This document shows positions 7,307 through 14,555 of a stretch of DNA of 33,959 bases, piece after piece. Below the pieces are notes generated by a model. The model searched no databases. It was not told where the DNA came from and saw nothing but the letters and a program-made list of their open reading frames with translations. Numbering within the stretch: the first letter of the stretch is position 1; each line of letters opens with the position of its first letter. Source of the stretch: Candidatus Aenigmatarchaeota archaeon (GTDB taxonomy: Archaea > Aenigmatarchaeota > Aenigmatarchaeia > JACPZZ01); contig JACPZZ010000008.1 in assembly GCA_016195275.1 (NCBI GenBank), positions 1-33,959 on the forward strand. Reading direction: 5' to 3'. A program made the translations under genes and the position numbers.

Positions 7307-7624
7307 ATGAAAATAATAAAACAGACTATTTTATTCAGGGCCTCGCCGCACGACTTGTACGAGGCCTTGATGGACTCAAAAAAACATTCAGCTTTCACAG
7401 GCTCGAAATCGAAAATAAGCAGGAAAGCCGGCGGGTTGTTTTTCGCGTATGACCGCGGTTTGCACGGCAAGAATCTGGAATTGAAAATTTCTTTTAACAG
7501 GGTTAAACACGGGACAAAACTGTATTTTATCCAGACAGATGTGCCGGACAAATGCGCCAAAAGCATTGCGCAGGGCTGGCACGACTTTTACTGGACTCCG
7601 ATAAAAAGAATGATCGAAGCTTAG
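7307..7624 (+). CDS. AHSA1/SRPBCC-like protein lacking part of the central sheet
   Basis: 105 aa from ATG 7307, three bases past the previous stop. N-terminal IKQTILFRASPHDLYEALMD, GGLFFAYDRGLHGKNLEL and the C-terminal GTKLYFIQTDVPD...GWHDFYWTPIKRMIE are the hallmarks of the AHSA1 (Aha1 C-terminal) START-like fold. Family members usually run about 130-145 aa. Here LEL runs straight into KISFNRVKHGTKL, so roughly 25 residues (the strand with the usual KIVQ.WR and W...YS positions) are absent without a frameshift. The fold may be compromised or unusual. It ends overlapping the converging zinc-ribbon gene. Confidence 0.75.
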   Translation: MKIIKQTILFRASPHDLYEALMDSKKHSAFTGSKSKISRKAGGLFFAYDRGLHGKNLELKISFNRVKHGTKLYFIQTDVPDKCAKSIAQGWHDFYWTPIKRMIEA

Positions 7625-7806
7625 GCTCCGCTCCACTTAAAGAAGCTTTTTCTCTTTTTCTGGAGATCCGGCTCCTTGAACTTGTAGCCGCACTTCACGC
7701 ATTTGTCTGCGACCGGTTCGAGTGTGCCGTCCCAAGCTGTTGTCATAATCAGATCTGCGCCGCATTTTGGGCATAACTTCTCTTTTTTTGGAGTGTCGTC
7801 GTTCAT
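7621..7806 (-). CDS. Small zinc-ribbon protein
   Basis: 61 aa with CPKCG (C12/C15) and CVKCG (C36/C39) knuckles separated by about 20 residues, then a basic tail KKRKSFFKWSGA. Typical free-standing archaeal zinc ribbon of unknown role, possibly nucleic-acid or protein binding. It converges on the AHSA1-like gene with a 4-base overlap and is divergent from the secreted protein at 7876. Confidence 0.7.
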   Translation of the reverse strand: MNDDTPKKEKLCPKCGADLIMTTAWDGTLEPVADKCVKCGYKFKEPDLQKKRKSFFKWSGA

Positions 7807-7845
7807 CCTTTCCCTTGTTTAGATTTGTGGGCGCACCGTAATAAG

Positions 7846-7852
7846 TTTTAAT
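7846..7852 (+). promoter_or_regulatory. TATA box TTTTAAT for the secreted-protein gene
   Basis: Centred 27 nt before ATG 7876, so the transcript is probably leaderless. This favours 7876 over the upstream in-frame start at 7855. Confidence 0.55.
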
Positions 7853-7875
7853 CTGTGCGTCTTCAGAATTTTATA

Positions 7876-8757
7876 ATGGCCGATTCATTCCGCCGCGCAA
7901 TAACAGGCTTGTTATTCATCCTGCTTCTTTCCGCGGATGCGTCCGCGGCGTCGGTTGTTTCAGACTATTGCAAAAAGAACAGCTGCGTAGAAACCGCTGT
8001 TGACGTGATTGCGTCCGCTTTCAAGGGTGTGGAAATCTACCTGTCCCCAAATGAAATTAACGCGTACAACTGCAGGAAATCGGATTTTTTGAATCTTACT
8101 GTTGTTTCGCCGCTGTTATCGACAGACTCGGAAGTATACGTGAACGGCGGATCGGTGTGCAGGATAAAAGGCTCGCTGTTGCCGAAAACGGACATGTGCG
8201 TTTTTTCCCTTGACGGCGCAGCCGGGGACAGCAGCGGCTACGAAAACCTGATAGTTAACGTGGCTGTAAAATCGAACGCAGGGCTTTTATCCCAACCCAA
8301 GGAATTGTCTAAGAATTTCGGCATAAAAATGAACCGCCTCGCATCGGACGAGGAGAAGGCCGTGATAGCAGCGTCCAAATCTGCCGCAGTTTCGATTGCC
8401 GCCGCTTACGCAAAAACAAAATCATACGAGGACTCGGGATATAACATGACTTCTGCTATAGCCCTGTTAAACAAATCGGAAAACGGAATGTTACACGGCG
8501 ACGAAAGCCTCGAGGACTGCATGTTCAAAGACGCGGCTGCGAGCTACAAGAACGCGAAGCGGACCGCGGATGCCGCGGTTAAGGACGCCGCGTACGCGAA
8601 AGACGAGCAGGACGGCGAGAAGTTTTCGACGATAACAGGCAAATTTTTTGCAACAGCCTCCAATCCTGTTATTGCCGCTATGGCTGTTTTGATCGCATTG
8701 TTCGGCTACAAACTATACAAAGAGAAAAACAGGAAAAATGTAAAGATGGATTTGTAA
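7876..8757 (+). CDS. Secreted, C-terminally anchored hypothetical protein
   Basis: 293 aa. A signal peptide is plain: basic FRR, hydrophobic ITGLLFILLLSADASAAS, with probable cleavage after ASA. The outer region has four well spaced cysteines early in the mature protein and an Ala/Lys/Asp-rich helical stretch (about 165-245) that could form a coiled coil. It closes with a single transmembrane helix (AAMAVLIALFGYKLY) and a short basic cytoplasmic tail. Topology: outside N terminus, one membrane anchor. No family recognised. It may be a cell-surface or envelope protein. Codon use matches its neighbours. Confidence 0.75.
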   Translation: MADSFRRAITGLLFILLLSADASAASVVSDYCKKNSCVETAVDVIASAFKGVEIYLSPNEINAYNCRKSDFLNLTVVSPLLSTDSEVYVNGGSVCRIKGSLLPKTDMCVFSLDGAAGDSSGYENLIVNVAVKSNAGLLSQPKELSKNFGIKMNRLASDEEKAVIAASKSAAVSIAAAYAKTKSYEDSGYNMTSAIALLNKSENGMLHGDESLEDCMFKDAAASYKNAKRTADAAVKDAAYAKDEQDGEKFSTITGKFFATASNPVIAAMAVLIALFGYKLYKEKNRKNVKMDL

Positions 8758-8794
8758 AGGCTATTTAAATGCCTTCCTTGCGACGTGATTTATT

Positions 8795-10447
8795 ATGGCT
8801 CCGCGTGAAAAGAGGATAAGAACTTACCTTGACGATGTCCCCGAGGATGAAAAAGAACGGTTATCGAAAGCGTGGGGAGAAAGAAAACCGGACACCTATG
8901 CTGCTGCTCAAAAACACGGTGTAAGTGTACAGCAGGGAGATTCTTTTAATAAAGTAGCTACGTTTGAACTTTATCCGGGTCTTTATCATCTTATATCAGA
9001 TATCACCTCAACCGGGGATATTTCCCCTGAACATTCTGATGTAGGCGCCTTGTCTTCCGGGCTAATAAACAGAATGGTTGCGGCAGAGAAAGGAAACGGA
9101 TGTACCCCTCTATTTGCCTCAAATGTTTGCGACTGGGATTCTGCGTACGCAAGGGAATTCGGGGCAAATGCCCGTTTAAGGGATTCTGTGATAAATGCGT
9201 GCATTGAGAACGATGTTGTCTTAACTGGAGGGGAAACTGCAAACCTCGGCGACCAGATCAGGAAAAGTGGAATGAGCTGGATGTTCACATTATTAAGCAG
9301 GTACGAAGACCCCTTAACAACTTCAGGAACACCAGACAGCAACAACATAGATCCAGAATTGCACAGCACCTTTGAACACATTGCTGACAGGAGGAACTTC
9401 CAGGTAGTTTATGAAAATGGCATGCCTCTTCTTCACGTAAAGAAAAAATCCAGATTTTTGATGACGGCGGACGGCACCGGATCAAAATCAATGGTCTGCG
9501 ATCAGGTCAATAGAAGAACTGACATAGAAGACACTCTTGCAATGTGCGGTGATGATGCTACACGAGAAGGCGCATTCCCTATAGCTGCGAGTATAGGTGT
9601 GCACGCGGAGAGTTCAACTGGAAAAAAGCAAACCATCGGTTATATGTCCGAGGCTGGAAGAAAACATTTGATACCTTTAATCGGATGCACTTTCCATGTT
9701 TCAGGGGATGTAAACACGTATATAATGAACGGTGTTGTCCTAAGCGAAGTGAGGGAAAAATCCGCGAAAGTTGTGAAAAAAGTAGAACCGGAAACTGGCC
9801 TTGTGCTGCTTTATGAGGAACAGAGGTCAAATGGGATAACAACCCAGAGGAGGGTATTATCAGAGACCTTTGGAGCAGAATGGTATAAAATTAATGCTTC
9901 TGATGCATTTAATTTTCTGAACGAAAAACTTGGGAAAAAATATTCAGGGCTTACGTTGGCCGATGAAAGAACTCTTGGGGAGCTTGTCGCACGGCCTTCA
10001 ACGCCTTACTTTAGGACTGACTCAATGATGCCGGAAGAGATTTTAGATAAAATAAAATTCAGGATAAATGTCTCGAGCGGGGGTCTTATGGGCAAAACTA
10101 GAAGGCTGCTTGAGCCTCTCGGTGTCGGTGCGGCTTATTCTGATGTCTTCGAGGCACCAAAACTGATACTGCTGCTACAAATGGCCAGTCAGATTGAAGG
10201 TTCTAAGGGACCCATCCCTGACGAGATAGCTTATTACACATGGGGCTGTGGAAACGGTGCAGTCATAGGAACAACAGACCCTGTTTCGGTAAGAGATTAT
10301 TATCAAAGTAACGGCATACAGGCAAGGATCGGAGGGGTTGTCACGGCATCCCCTGCAATAACCATTGCGTCAAGATGCCTCGATTCAATACTGCGAGGCG
10401 AAAAGTACATCGTAGCTCATAGGTACACAGAAAGGCCTCTTGGATAA
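8795..10447 (+). CDS. PurM-like (AIR synthase-related) protein with unusual motif order
   Basis: 550 aa, longer than PurM (about 340). Recognisable AIR-synthase-superfamily pieces are TGGETANLGDQI (144-155, like GGETAEMP), TADGTGSK (224-231, like the GTDGVGTK nucleotide loop), DTLAMCGDDATREGA (246-260, like DLVAMCVNDLLVQGA), and a C-terminal AIRS_C-like half with VSSGGLMGKTRRLL and a WGCGNGAVIG segment. In classical PurM the DGVGTK loop precedes GGETA; here GGETA comes first. This could be a permuted or duplicated first domain. The family binds ATP and phosphorylated amides; the reaction here is unknown. The next gene upstream ends about 35 nt away. Confidence 0.75.
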   Translation: MAPREKRIRTYLDDVPEDEKERLSKAWGERKPDTYAAAQKHGVSVQQGDSFNKVATFELYPGLYHLISDITSTGDISPEHSDVGALSSGLINRMVAAEKGNGCTPLFASNVCDWDSAYAREFGANARLRDSVINACIENDVVLTGGETANLGDQIRKSGMSWMFTLLSRYEDPLTTSGTPDSNNIDPELHSTFEHIADRRNFQVVYENGMPLLHVKKKSRFLMTADGTGSKSMVCDQVNRRTDIEDTLAMCGDDATREGAFPIAASIGVHAESSTGKKQTIGYMSEAGRKHLIPLIGCTFHVSGDVNTYIMNGVVLSEVREKSAKVVKKVEPETGLVLLYEEQRSNGITTQRRVLSETFGAEWYKINASDAFNFLNEKLGKKYSGLTLADERTLGELVARPSTPYFRTDSMMPEEILDKIKFRINVSSGGLMGKTRRLLEPLGVGAAYSDVFEAPKLILLLQMASQIEGSKGPIPDEIAYYTWGCGNGAVIGTTDPVSVRDYYQSNGIQARIGGVVTASPAITIASRCLDSILRGEKYIVAHRYTERPLG

Positions 10448-10448
10448 A

Positions 10449-10538
10449 ATGAGCGAAGGCGAACCGATAGGCAAAGTTACGAATACGGGAGACATAATGA
10501 TAAAATACAGGGGAAAAACGATTGATTTGAAACGGTAG
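10449..10538 (+). pseudogene. 29-codon ORF resembling an AIR-synthase C-terminal tail
   Basis: ATG one base after the PurM-like stop, in another frame. The peptide contains PIGKVTNTGDIMIKYRGKT, which resembles the closing IGxVTxxGxxxxxxxG strand pair of PurL/PurM-type AIRS_C domains. The upstream protein already carries its own IGGVV closing segment, so this may be a remnant of a second paralogue or a frameshifted extension. A terminator hairpin follows its stop at once. Confidence 0.35.
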
Positions 10539-10539
10539 T

Positions 10540-10560
10540 CGGGCTTTGTGGCCCGTTTTT
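10540..10560 (+). terminator. Hairpin plus U-tract terminator
   Basis: CGGGC (10540-10544) pairs with GCCCG (10551-10555) over a 6-nt loop and is followed by TTTTT. It closes the PurM-like transcript and separates it from the VapBC module. Confidence 0.75.
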
Positions 10561-10594
10561 ATTCTGCTGTTCCGGAACCCTGTAAACATAAGGG

Positions 10595-10602
10595 TTTATA
10601 TA
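10595..10602 (+). promoter_or_regulatory. TATA box TTTATATA for vapB
   Basis: Centred 28 nt before ATG 10626; leaderless vapBC message expected. It fixes the antitoxin start well downstream of the longest ORF start. Confidence 0.65.
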
Positions 10603-10625
10603 TTCTTGTTAAACATGTTATACAT

Positions 10626-10889
10626 ATGACAAAGAAGATGATCGCTGTAAGGGATGTGGACGAAGAAGTATTTCGCAGATTTAGGGCAAAGGCTGTCGAA
10701 GATAAAATTAATTTGGGCGGTGCTGTAACTGTCGCTATGCGACAGTGGGTAGAAGACAATAGACCTAAAAGACCTGTACAACGCGGTGTTCATAAAATCA
10801 AAGGCAGGGTTAAACCTTTCGACTGGGGAAAGGGCACTGAAAATACAAGCAAGGAAATAGATGAAATATTGTACGGCGGCAAAAAATGA
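10626..10889 (+). CDS. vapB: VapB-like antitoxin
   Basis: 87 aa. The N terminus MTKKMIAVRDVDEEVFRRF is a ribbon-helix-helix-like strand-helix, followed by a second helix (GGAVTVAMRQWVED) and a disordered basic C-terminal region that ends in KEIDEILYGGKK, the usual toxin-wrapping tail. It overlaps the PIN-domain toxin by 4 bases (ATGA). It should neutralise the toxin and repress the promoter at 10595. Confidence 0.8.
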   Translation: MTKKMIAVRDVDEEVFRRFRAKAVEDKINLGGAVTVAMRQWVEDNRPKRPVQRGVHKIKGRVKPFDWGKGTENTSKEIDEILYGGKK

Positions 10890-11293
10890 TAATTCTCGAT
10901 AGCAGCTTTATAGTAGCTTACTACAACACGGCGGATAATAACCATAAAAAGGCTGTTGAGGTAATGAAGGTTCTGGGAGCAGGCGAATACGGGGATATTC
11001 TGATAACAGATTATGTTTTTGATGAAACTGTCACAGTAGCTTTTGTTAGGCTGAAAAGTTTGAGAAAGACCGTAGAAATAGGCGACGATATGGGCCGTTT
11101 CGCCAAAATAATTTACATAGAAAAGGGTGTGTTCGAGGGTGCATGGGAATTATTTAAAAATCAGTTAGATACCAAATTCAGCTTTACCGATTGTTCTTCA
11201 CTTGCTATCATGAAGAAGGAAGGGATAAACAACATAGTCACTTTTGACGAGGACTTCAAGAAAATCAAGGAAATTGAGGTTGTAGCCGGCTAA
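10886..11293 (+). CDS. vapC: VapC PIN-domain toxin
   Basis: 135 aa. PIN-domain acidic residues are in place: D5 (IILDSSF), E47 (DYVFDETVT), D101 (FSFTDCSSLAIM) and D120 (VTFDEDF). VapC toxins are Mg-dependent ribonucleases, often against tRNA. Translation is coupled to vapB. The chimeric hicB follows after 9 nt with its own GGTGAT site, so all three may be one transcript. Confidence 0.88.
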   Translation: MIILDSSFIVAYYNTADNNHKKAVEVMKVLGAGEYGDILITDYVFDETVTVAFVRLKSLRKTVEIGDDMGRFAKIIYIEKGVFEGAWELFKNQLDTKFSFTDCSSLAIMKKEGINNIVTFDEDFKKIKEIEVVAG

Positions 11294-11302
11294 GGTGATC
11301 AT

Positions 11303-11863
11303 TTGTCTAAAAAATTTGTTGTTGTAATAGAAAAGGAAAAAAGCGGTTATTATACAGCTTTAGCAGTCGGGTTTGCAGGCTGCCGATGCCGGGCGAAGAC
11401 ATTTAATGGGCTGATCAAAACTGTCAGAAAAGAAATAATGCATTACCTAAAGGAAGACGAATATGTTTACAAAGCGGATTTTGTCGGTGTACGTATAGCA
11501 GAATCAAAACACTGGCGCCCGAAAAAATTCACAGTTGTAATGGAAAAGGCCGGCAAGGATTTCATAGCTATTGTTCCTTCTATTCCGGGGTGTTATACGC
11601 AGGCAGGGACGGTGGACGATCTTATCAAGTATATCAAGGAAGCGATTACACTTTGCTTGGATACAGGCGCGAAGCCTGCAAAGGCAGGTTTCGTGCGCCA
11701 AGAGCACCCAAAGTTGATCGTGGCTGCAACTCAACACCGGCCTACCAATAGCTATGATTCCCAAATGGGGCCGCCACGCTCCGCCATCCCTGTTGGTGAT
11801 CTTCACGGACGGCACAAACCGGAACCCGCAGGCGTCGGCCACCTCGTGAGCCAGCACTGCTAG
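11303..11863 (+). pseudogene. Tandem-domain HicB-like protein with foreign C terminus
   Basis: TTG start preceded by AAGGTGAT. Two HicB-type repeats are visible: KFVVVIEKEKSGYYTALAV...GC and, from about residue 73, KKFTVVMEKAGKDFIAIVPS with PGCYTQAGTVDDLIKYIKEA. Native coding stops after AKAGFV at base 11695. The last 55 codons read GC-richer DNA that codes on the other strand, so they are not HicB. The intact paralogue at 17365 shows that only about seven native residues (GVEIIEV) are missing. There is no HicA toxin next to it. It may still fold, but the toxin partner has been lost or displaced. Confidence 0.8.
11616..11695 (+). repeat. 80-nt perfect repeat shared with 17669-17748 (copy 1)
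   Basis: Identical base for base to 17669-17748 inside two hicB paralogues that are otherwise clearly diverged. The identity starts abruptly and here ends exactly where sequence similarity to any hicB ends. It may reflect gene conversion, recombination at an insertion boundary, or an assembly join. Confidence 0.9.
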
Positions 11864-11923
11864 GTCTTGCTCGGAGATTGACTCCCCCTTCGGTATCGCC
11901 TGGCTCCTCTGGGCATTTTTCAA
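11696..11923 (-). pseudogene. N-terminal fragment of an M48-like metallopeptidase
   Basis: Minus-strand reading with SEQDLAVLAHEVADACGF, then HLGIIAIGRPVLSCSHDQL and WVLLAHE. This pattern (helix, 'P.V.I', 'I.IG.P.L', 'LAHE..H') matches the run-up to the zinc motif of M48-type peptidases. The coding is cut at HE of the expected HExxH, exactly at the junction with hicB. The probable start is TTG at 11923 from a TATA-like TATAAA near 11953-11962; an open frame reaches 11986. It has no catalytic domain left and must be inactive. Divergent from the AbrB gene. Confidence 0.6.
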
Positions 11924-11997
11924 AGAGGTGGGTCGCGGCTTGGCCTGACCCACAGGTTTATATTCCTGCCCCACCAATAAGACCATTGGGGAATGTT

Positions 11998-12264
11998 ATG
12001 GGCATCGTGCGCGCGGACCATCGGGGCAGGGTCACCCTGGGCAAGGAAGTTGTCAGCAAATACGGCCAGAGATTCGACATCGTGCCCACCGGTGACAAGG
12101 TTGTCTTGGTTCCGGTCCCGGACGATCCAGTCAAAGACCTGCGGCGCATAGCCAGGCAGACAGGCATGAGCAGACTGACGCCAGCAGCGTTCAAGAGAGA
12201 GGCTTCGCGTCTAGCCGAGCAGGAAGCTCTGGCCAACTGGGGAAGGCGTGGCCGCAAGGGGTAG
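11998..12264 (+). CDS. AbrB/SpoVT-type antitoxin
   Basis: 88 aa from ATG 11998. MGIVRADHRGRVTLGKEVV and FDIVPTGDKVVLVPV are the two halves of a swapped-hairpin AbrB domain. The C-terminal 40 residues are helical and basic (toxin-binding part). Codons are GC-rich compared with native genes (CTG, GTC, GCC). It is followed by a PIN toxin 6 bases after its stop. Confidence 0.82.
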   Translation: MGIVRADHRGRVTLGKEVVSKYGQRFDIVPTGDKVVLVPVPDDPVKDLRRIARQTGMSRLTPAAFKREASRLAEQEALANWGRRGRKG

Positions 12265-12270
12265 ATATGT

Positions 12271-12633
12271 GTGCCCTATACTGACACCGATTTCTTTGTG
12301 GCCCTGATGGACGAAAACGACAGGCTGCGAAAGAGCGCTGAGAAGCTCCTGGCAACCATGAAGGGCAGCATCTGGACCTCGGTCGTTACTGTGGTGGAGA
12401 TTGTCCTGGTCGCAAAGAGAAGGGGCGCAACTATCCAGGAGTTGATGCGAGACCTGATTCAGATTACGCAAGTCCGCGGAGCGACACCCGAGCAGTTGAT
12501 GCAGGCTGCCCGGTACATAGACGAGGGAGGCGCCGGAGTGTTCGACGCTTTCCATGCCGCGCTTTGCGAGGGCAAGATCGTTAGCTCGGACACCATCTAC
12601 GACAAGCTTGGGTTGTCAAGAGTGTCGCTCTGA
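12271..12633 (+). CDS. PIN-domain toxin (VapC-like)
   Basis: 120 aa, GTG start. PIN residues: D5 (YTDTDFFVA), E43 (TVVEIVLVA), D92 (GVFDAFHAAL) and D107 (VSSDTIYDKLG). Pairs with the AbrB gene in a GC-richer, apparently acquired segment. Target RNA unknown. Its last codons overlap an open third frame that continues to 12743, which may be a fragment of another gene. Confidence 0.85.
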   Translation: MPYTDTDFFVALMDENDRLRKSAEKLLATMKGSIWTSVVTVVEIVLVAKRRGATIQELMRDLIQITQVRGATPEQLMQAARYIDEGGAGVFDAFHAALCEGKIVSSDTIYDKLGLSRVSL

Positions 12634-12749
12634 ACCATCTCCTCATTCCAGAAATCGAAGCCCAATTCAATCCCGCCACCCAAAGCGATCGCATCAGTGT
12701 TACAACCCCACACAAGTTGGCGCATGTACTCAACTCTCTCTGATATGAC

Positions 12750-13113
12750 TTACTGCTCGTCTTTGTGCCTCTTCCGGGCCTTTTGCGCCTTTTCCTGTAT
12801 TTCGCTCAAATCCCACCACCAACCCTTGTGTCGACTTTTTATGGTGCCGTATATTATCGGGTACGTAGGTGCTGCAATTAGTCGATTCGGCGTGACGTTT
12901 CAATCCGTTGTCAGCTCGACGGAGTTTCGACAGGAAACGCCTGTATGTGGTTTGATCATTGTGTTTCAAAACTTGCATGAGATGTTCAATTTGATCTCTC
13001 TCCAGCAACATATCCAGGAACTCTTCCGGTTCATTGCTGTCAAGATAGTCCACATACACCTGATATCCCTCGATCGCGAGTTTCAACTCATGCACTAGCT
13101 TGTCAATATTCAT
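12750..13113 (-). pseudogene. Hypothetical protein with probable frameshift
   Basis: The N-terminal part from ATG 13113 (MNIDKLVHELKLAIEGYQVY, about 70 residues of acidic helical protein) is convincing up to NGLK. After about base 12897 that frame turns into low-quality sequence and would end at 12730. The neighbouring frame from about 12899 gives TPNRLIAAPTYPIIYGTIK, a WWWDLSEIQEKAQKARKR helix, and a stop at 12750, which reads far better. A one-base insertion near 12890-12899 would join them. No family recognised. Confidence 0.55.
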
Positions 13114-13303
13114 TAAGAATCTTACTATGAGTATTGCAGGGAGAATCTAATAAAACTACCGGCGCAGAAGAGCAAGATGTGTCACGGACCACGTTTCAAA
13201 GTAATCTGGCTTGGGTCTAAAGGCCGACACCATATCGCCGTGAAAATCTGTAACAACAAAGATATTTCTCCTAAAATTTATGTTATTTTTCAAAGGTGAA
13301 TTT

Positions 13304-13999
13304 ATGACACTTCTAAAAATCTACCAAAAATTTCTTCGAGCATACGGCCCGCAGGGCTGGTGGCCGACCACACGCAATGGAAAAACGGATTATTACGGCG
13401 GCCCGGCAAATGAAAAAGAACGCCTTGAAGTTTGCTTGGGTGCGATTTTGACCCAAAACACGTCATGGAAAAACGCCGGGAAAGCGCTGCGGAATTTGCA
13501 CAGGCACAGCCTGATTGACGCAGGAAAACTGGCGCGGATAAAACAAAATAAGCTTGCAGAAATAATCAGAAGTTCCGGTTTCCACAACCAGAAGGCGGAA
13601 CGGTTGAAAATATTCTGCAACCACATACAGAAAAATTACAACGGATCGCTGAAAAAATTATTTGCTAAGGATGTTGACAAACTCAAAAAAGAATTGTTAG
13701 GGTTAAAAGGCATCGGGCCAGAGACTGCGGATTCGATGATGCTTTATGCTGCGAACAAGCCCGTATTTGTCATCGATGCGTACACGAAAAGGATTTTTTC
13801 CTCGCTGGGATATCTGGGCTTAAAAGCAAATTATGACGAATGGCAGCGGCTGTTCCACGAAAATCTTCCTACGGATGCGAAACTGTTCAATGAGTACCAT
13901 GCGCTTATTGTAGAGCACGGAAAAAGGCTGGGGAACGGGAACGCCGCTGATCTGGGCAGGAAAGCTTTATATACCGCTGATACCAACCGGTATCTATGA
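13304..13999 (+). CDS. Endonuclease III-like DNA glycosylase (HhH-GPD) without FeS cluster
   Basis: 231 aa from ATG 13304, chosen because AAAGGTGA lies just upstream; an ATG at 13280 has no such site. Features: YGPQGWWPTTRNGK, LEVCLGAILTQNTSWKNAGK, GFHNQKAERLK, the helix-hairpin-helix LLGLKGIGPETADSMMLYA and the catalytic VFVIDAYTKRIF (Asp). This is the EndoIII-related/MagIII-type group that removes damaged bases. The C-terminal four-cysteine loop for [4Fe-4S] is absent. The end after EHGKRL has unusual composition and contains the promoter of the next gene. Confidence 0.88.
   Translation: MTLLKIYQKFLRAYGPQGWWPTTRNGKTDYYGGPANEKERLEVCLGAILTQNTSWKNAGKALRNLHRHSLIDAGKLARIKQNKLAEIIRSSGFHNQKAERLKIFCNHIQKNYNGSLKKLFAKDVDKLKKELLGLKGIGPETADSMMLYAANKPVFVIDAYTKRIFSSLGYLGLKANYDEWQRLFHENLPTDAKLFNEYHALIVEHGKRLGNGNAADLGRKALYTADTNRYL
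13966..13973 (+). promoter_or_regulatory. TATA box TTTATATA inside the glycosylase 3' end
   Basis: Centred about 26 nt before ATG 13996, so the RHH-RelE module can be transcribed leaderless from inside the preceding gene, apart from readthrough. Confidence 0.6.
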
Positions 14000-14244
14000 A
14001 GCCTCAGATAAATTTAAGGCTGCCCGAAGGTCTGAAGAAGGTCGCTGAAAAGTATGCGAAAGCCCACAGATACAGGAATTTGCAGGAACTGGCCACAGAA
14101 GCGATAAGGGAAAAGGTTATGGAAAAGGATTTCGACGAAAGTTTTACCAATAAAGAAATCGAACTGATAGACAAATTTATAGACGCTACCATAAGGAAAG
14201 GCGACCTCGTGAATGAGAAGGGATTAAGAAAGGCTTTAAGATGA
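13996..14244 (+). CDS. Ribbon-helix-helix antitoxin
   Basis: 82 aa; ATG overlaps the glycosylase stop by 4 bases. MKPQINLRLPEGLKKVAEKY is a strand plus helix of an RHH domain, followed by a second helix (LQELATEAIREKVME). The C-terminal part (IELIDKFIDATIRKGDLV...) likely binds the RelE toxin encoded next, with which it overlaps by ATGA. Confidence 0.8.
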   Translation: MKPQINLRLPEGLKKVAEKYAKAHRYRNLQELATEAIREKVMEKDFDESFTNKEIELIDKFIDATIRKGDLVNEKGLRKALR

Positions 14245-14555
14245 CCTTTGAAATTGTAGCGAGCGGAACATTCATCAAGCAGATAGAAAACTTGAAACCG
14301 AAATTCAAAAAACAAATTGGCAAAAAAATCGATCTGATAAAGAAAAATCCCTTCAGGTTCAAAGCCGTACACTCCAAGCTTTATTCGAGGGTGTTTCGGA
14401 TCAGATTAAGCATCGAAGGCAATGAAACGAGGCTTATTTACGTTGTCCTTGGTTCCAAAGTTGTTTTGGCCTGCCTTCTGGACAGAAACAACGAATACAA
14501 GGACTTGGAAGATTATTTATCAAAATTCTATGATCAATACGCCCTTCCTACATAA
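14241..14555 (+). CDS. RelE/ParE superfamily toxin
   Basis: 104 aa. FEIVASGTFIKQIENLKP at the start, KNPFRFKAVHSKLYSRVFRIRL in the middle and a RLIYVVLGSKVVLACLLDRNNEY ending (as separate stretches) give the compact RelE fold of two helices and a twisted sheet. RelE toxins cleave mRNA in the ribosome; ParE toxins act on gyrase. Which applies here cannot be told. The last 22 bases overlap the 3' end of the convergent proS. Confidence 0.83.
   Translation: MTFEIVASGTFIKQIENLKPKFKKQIGKKIDLIKKNPFRFKAVHSKLYSRVFRIRLSIEGNETRLIYVVLGSKVVLACLLDRNNEYKDLEDYLSKFYDQYALPT

Noticed and set aside
12609-12743. Open third frame after the PIN toxin (NHLLIPEIEAQF...)
   Set aside because: Reads like the end of a protein but has no usable start codon or upstream part; kept only as a hint of another truncated gene.
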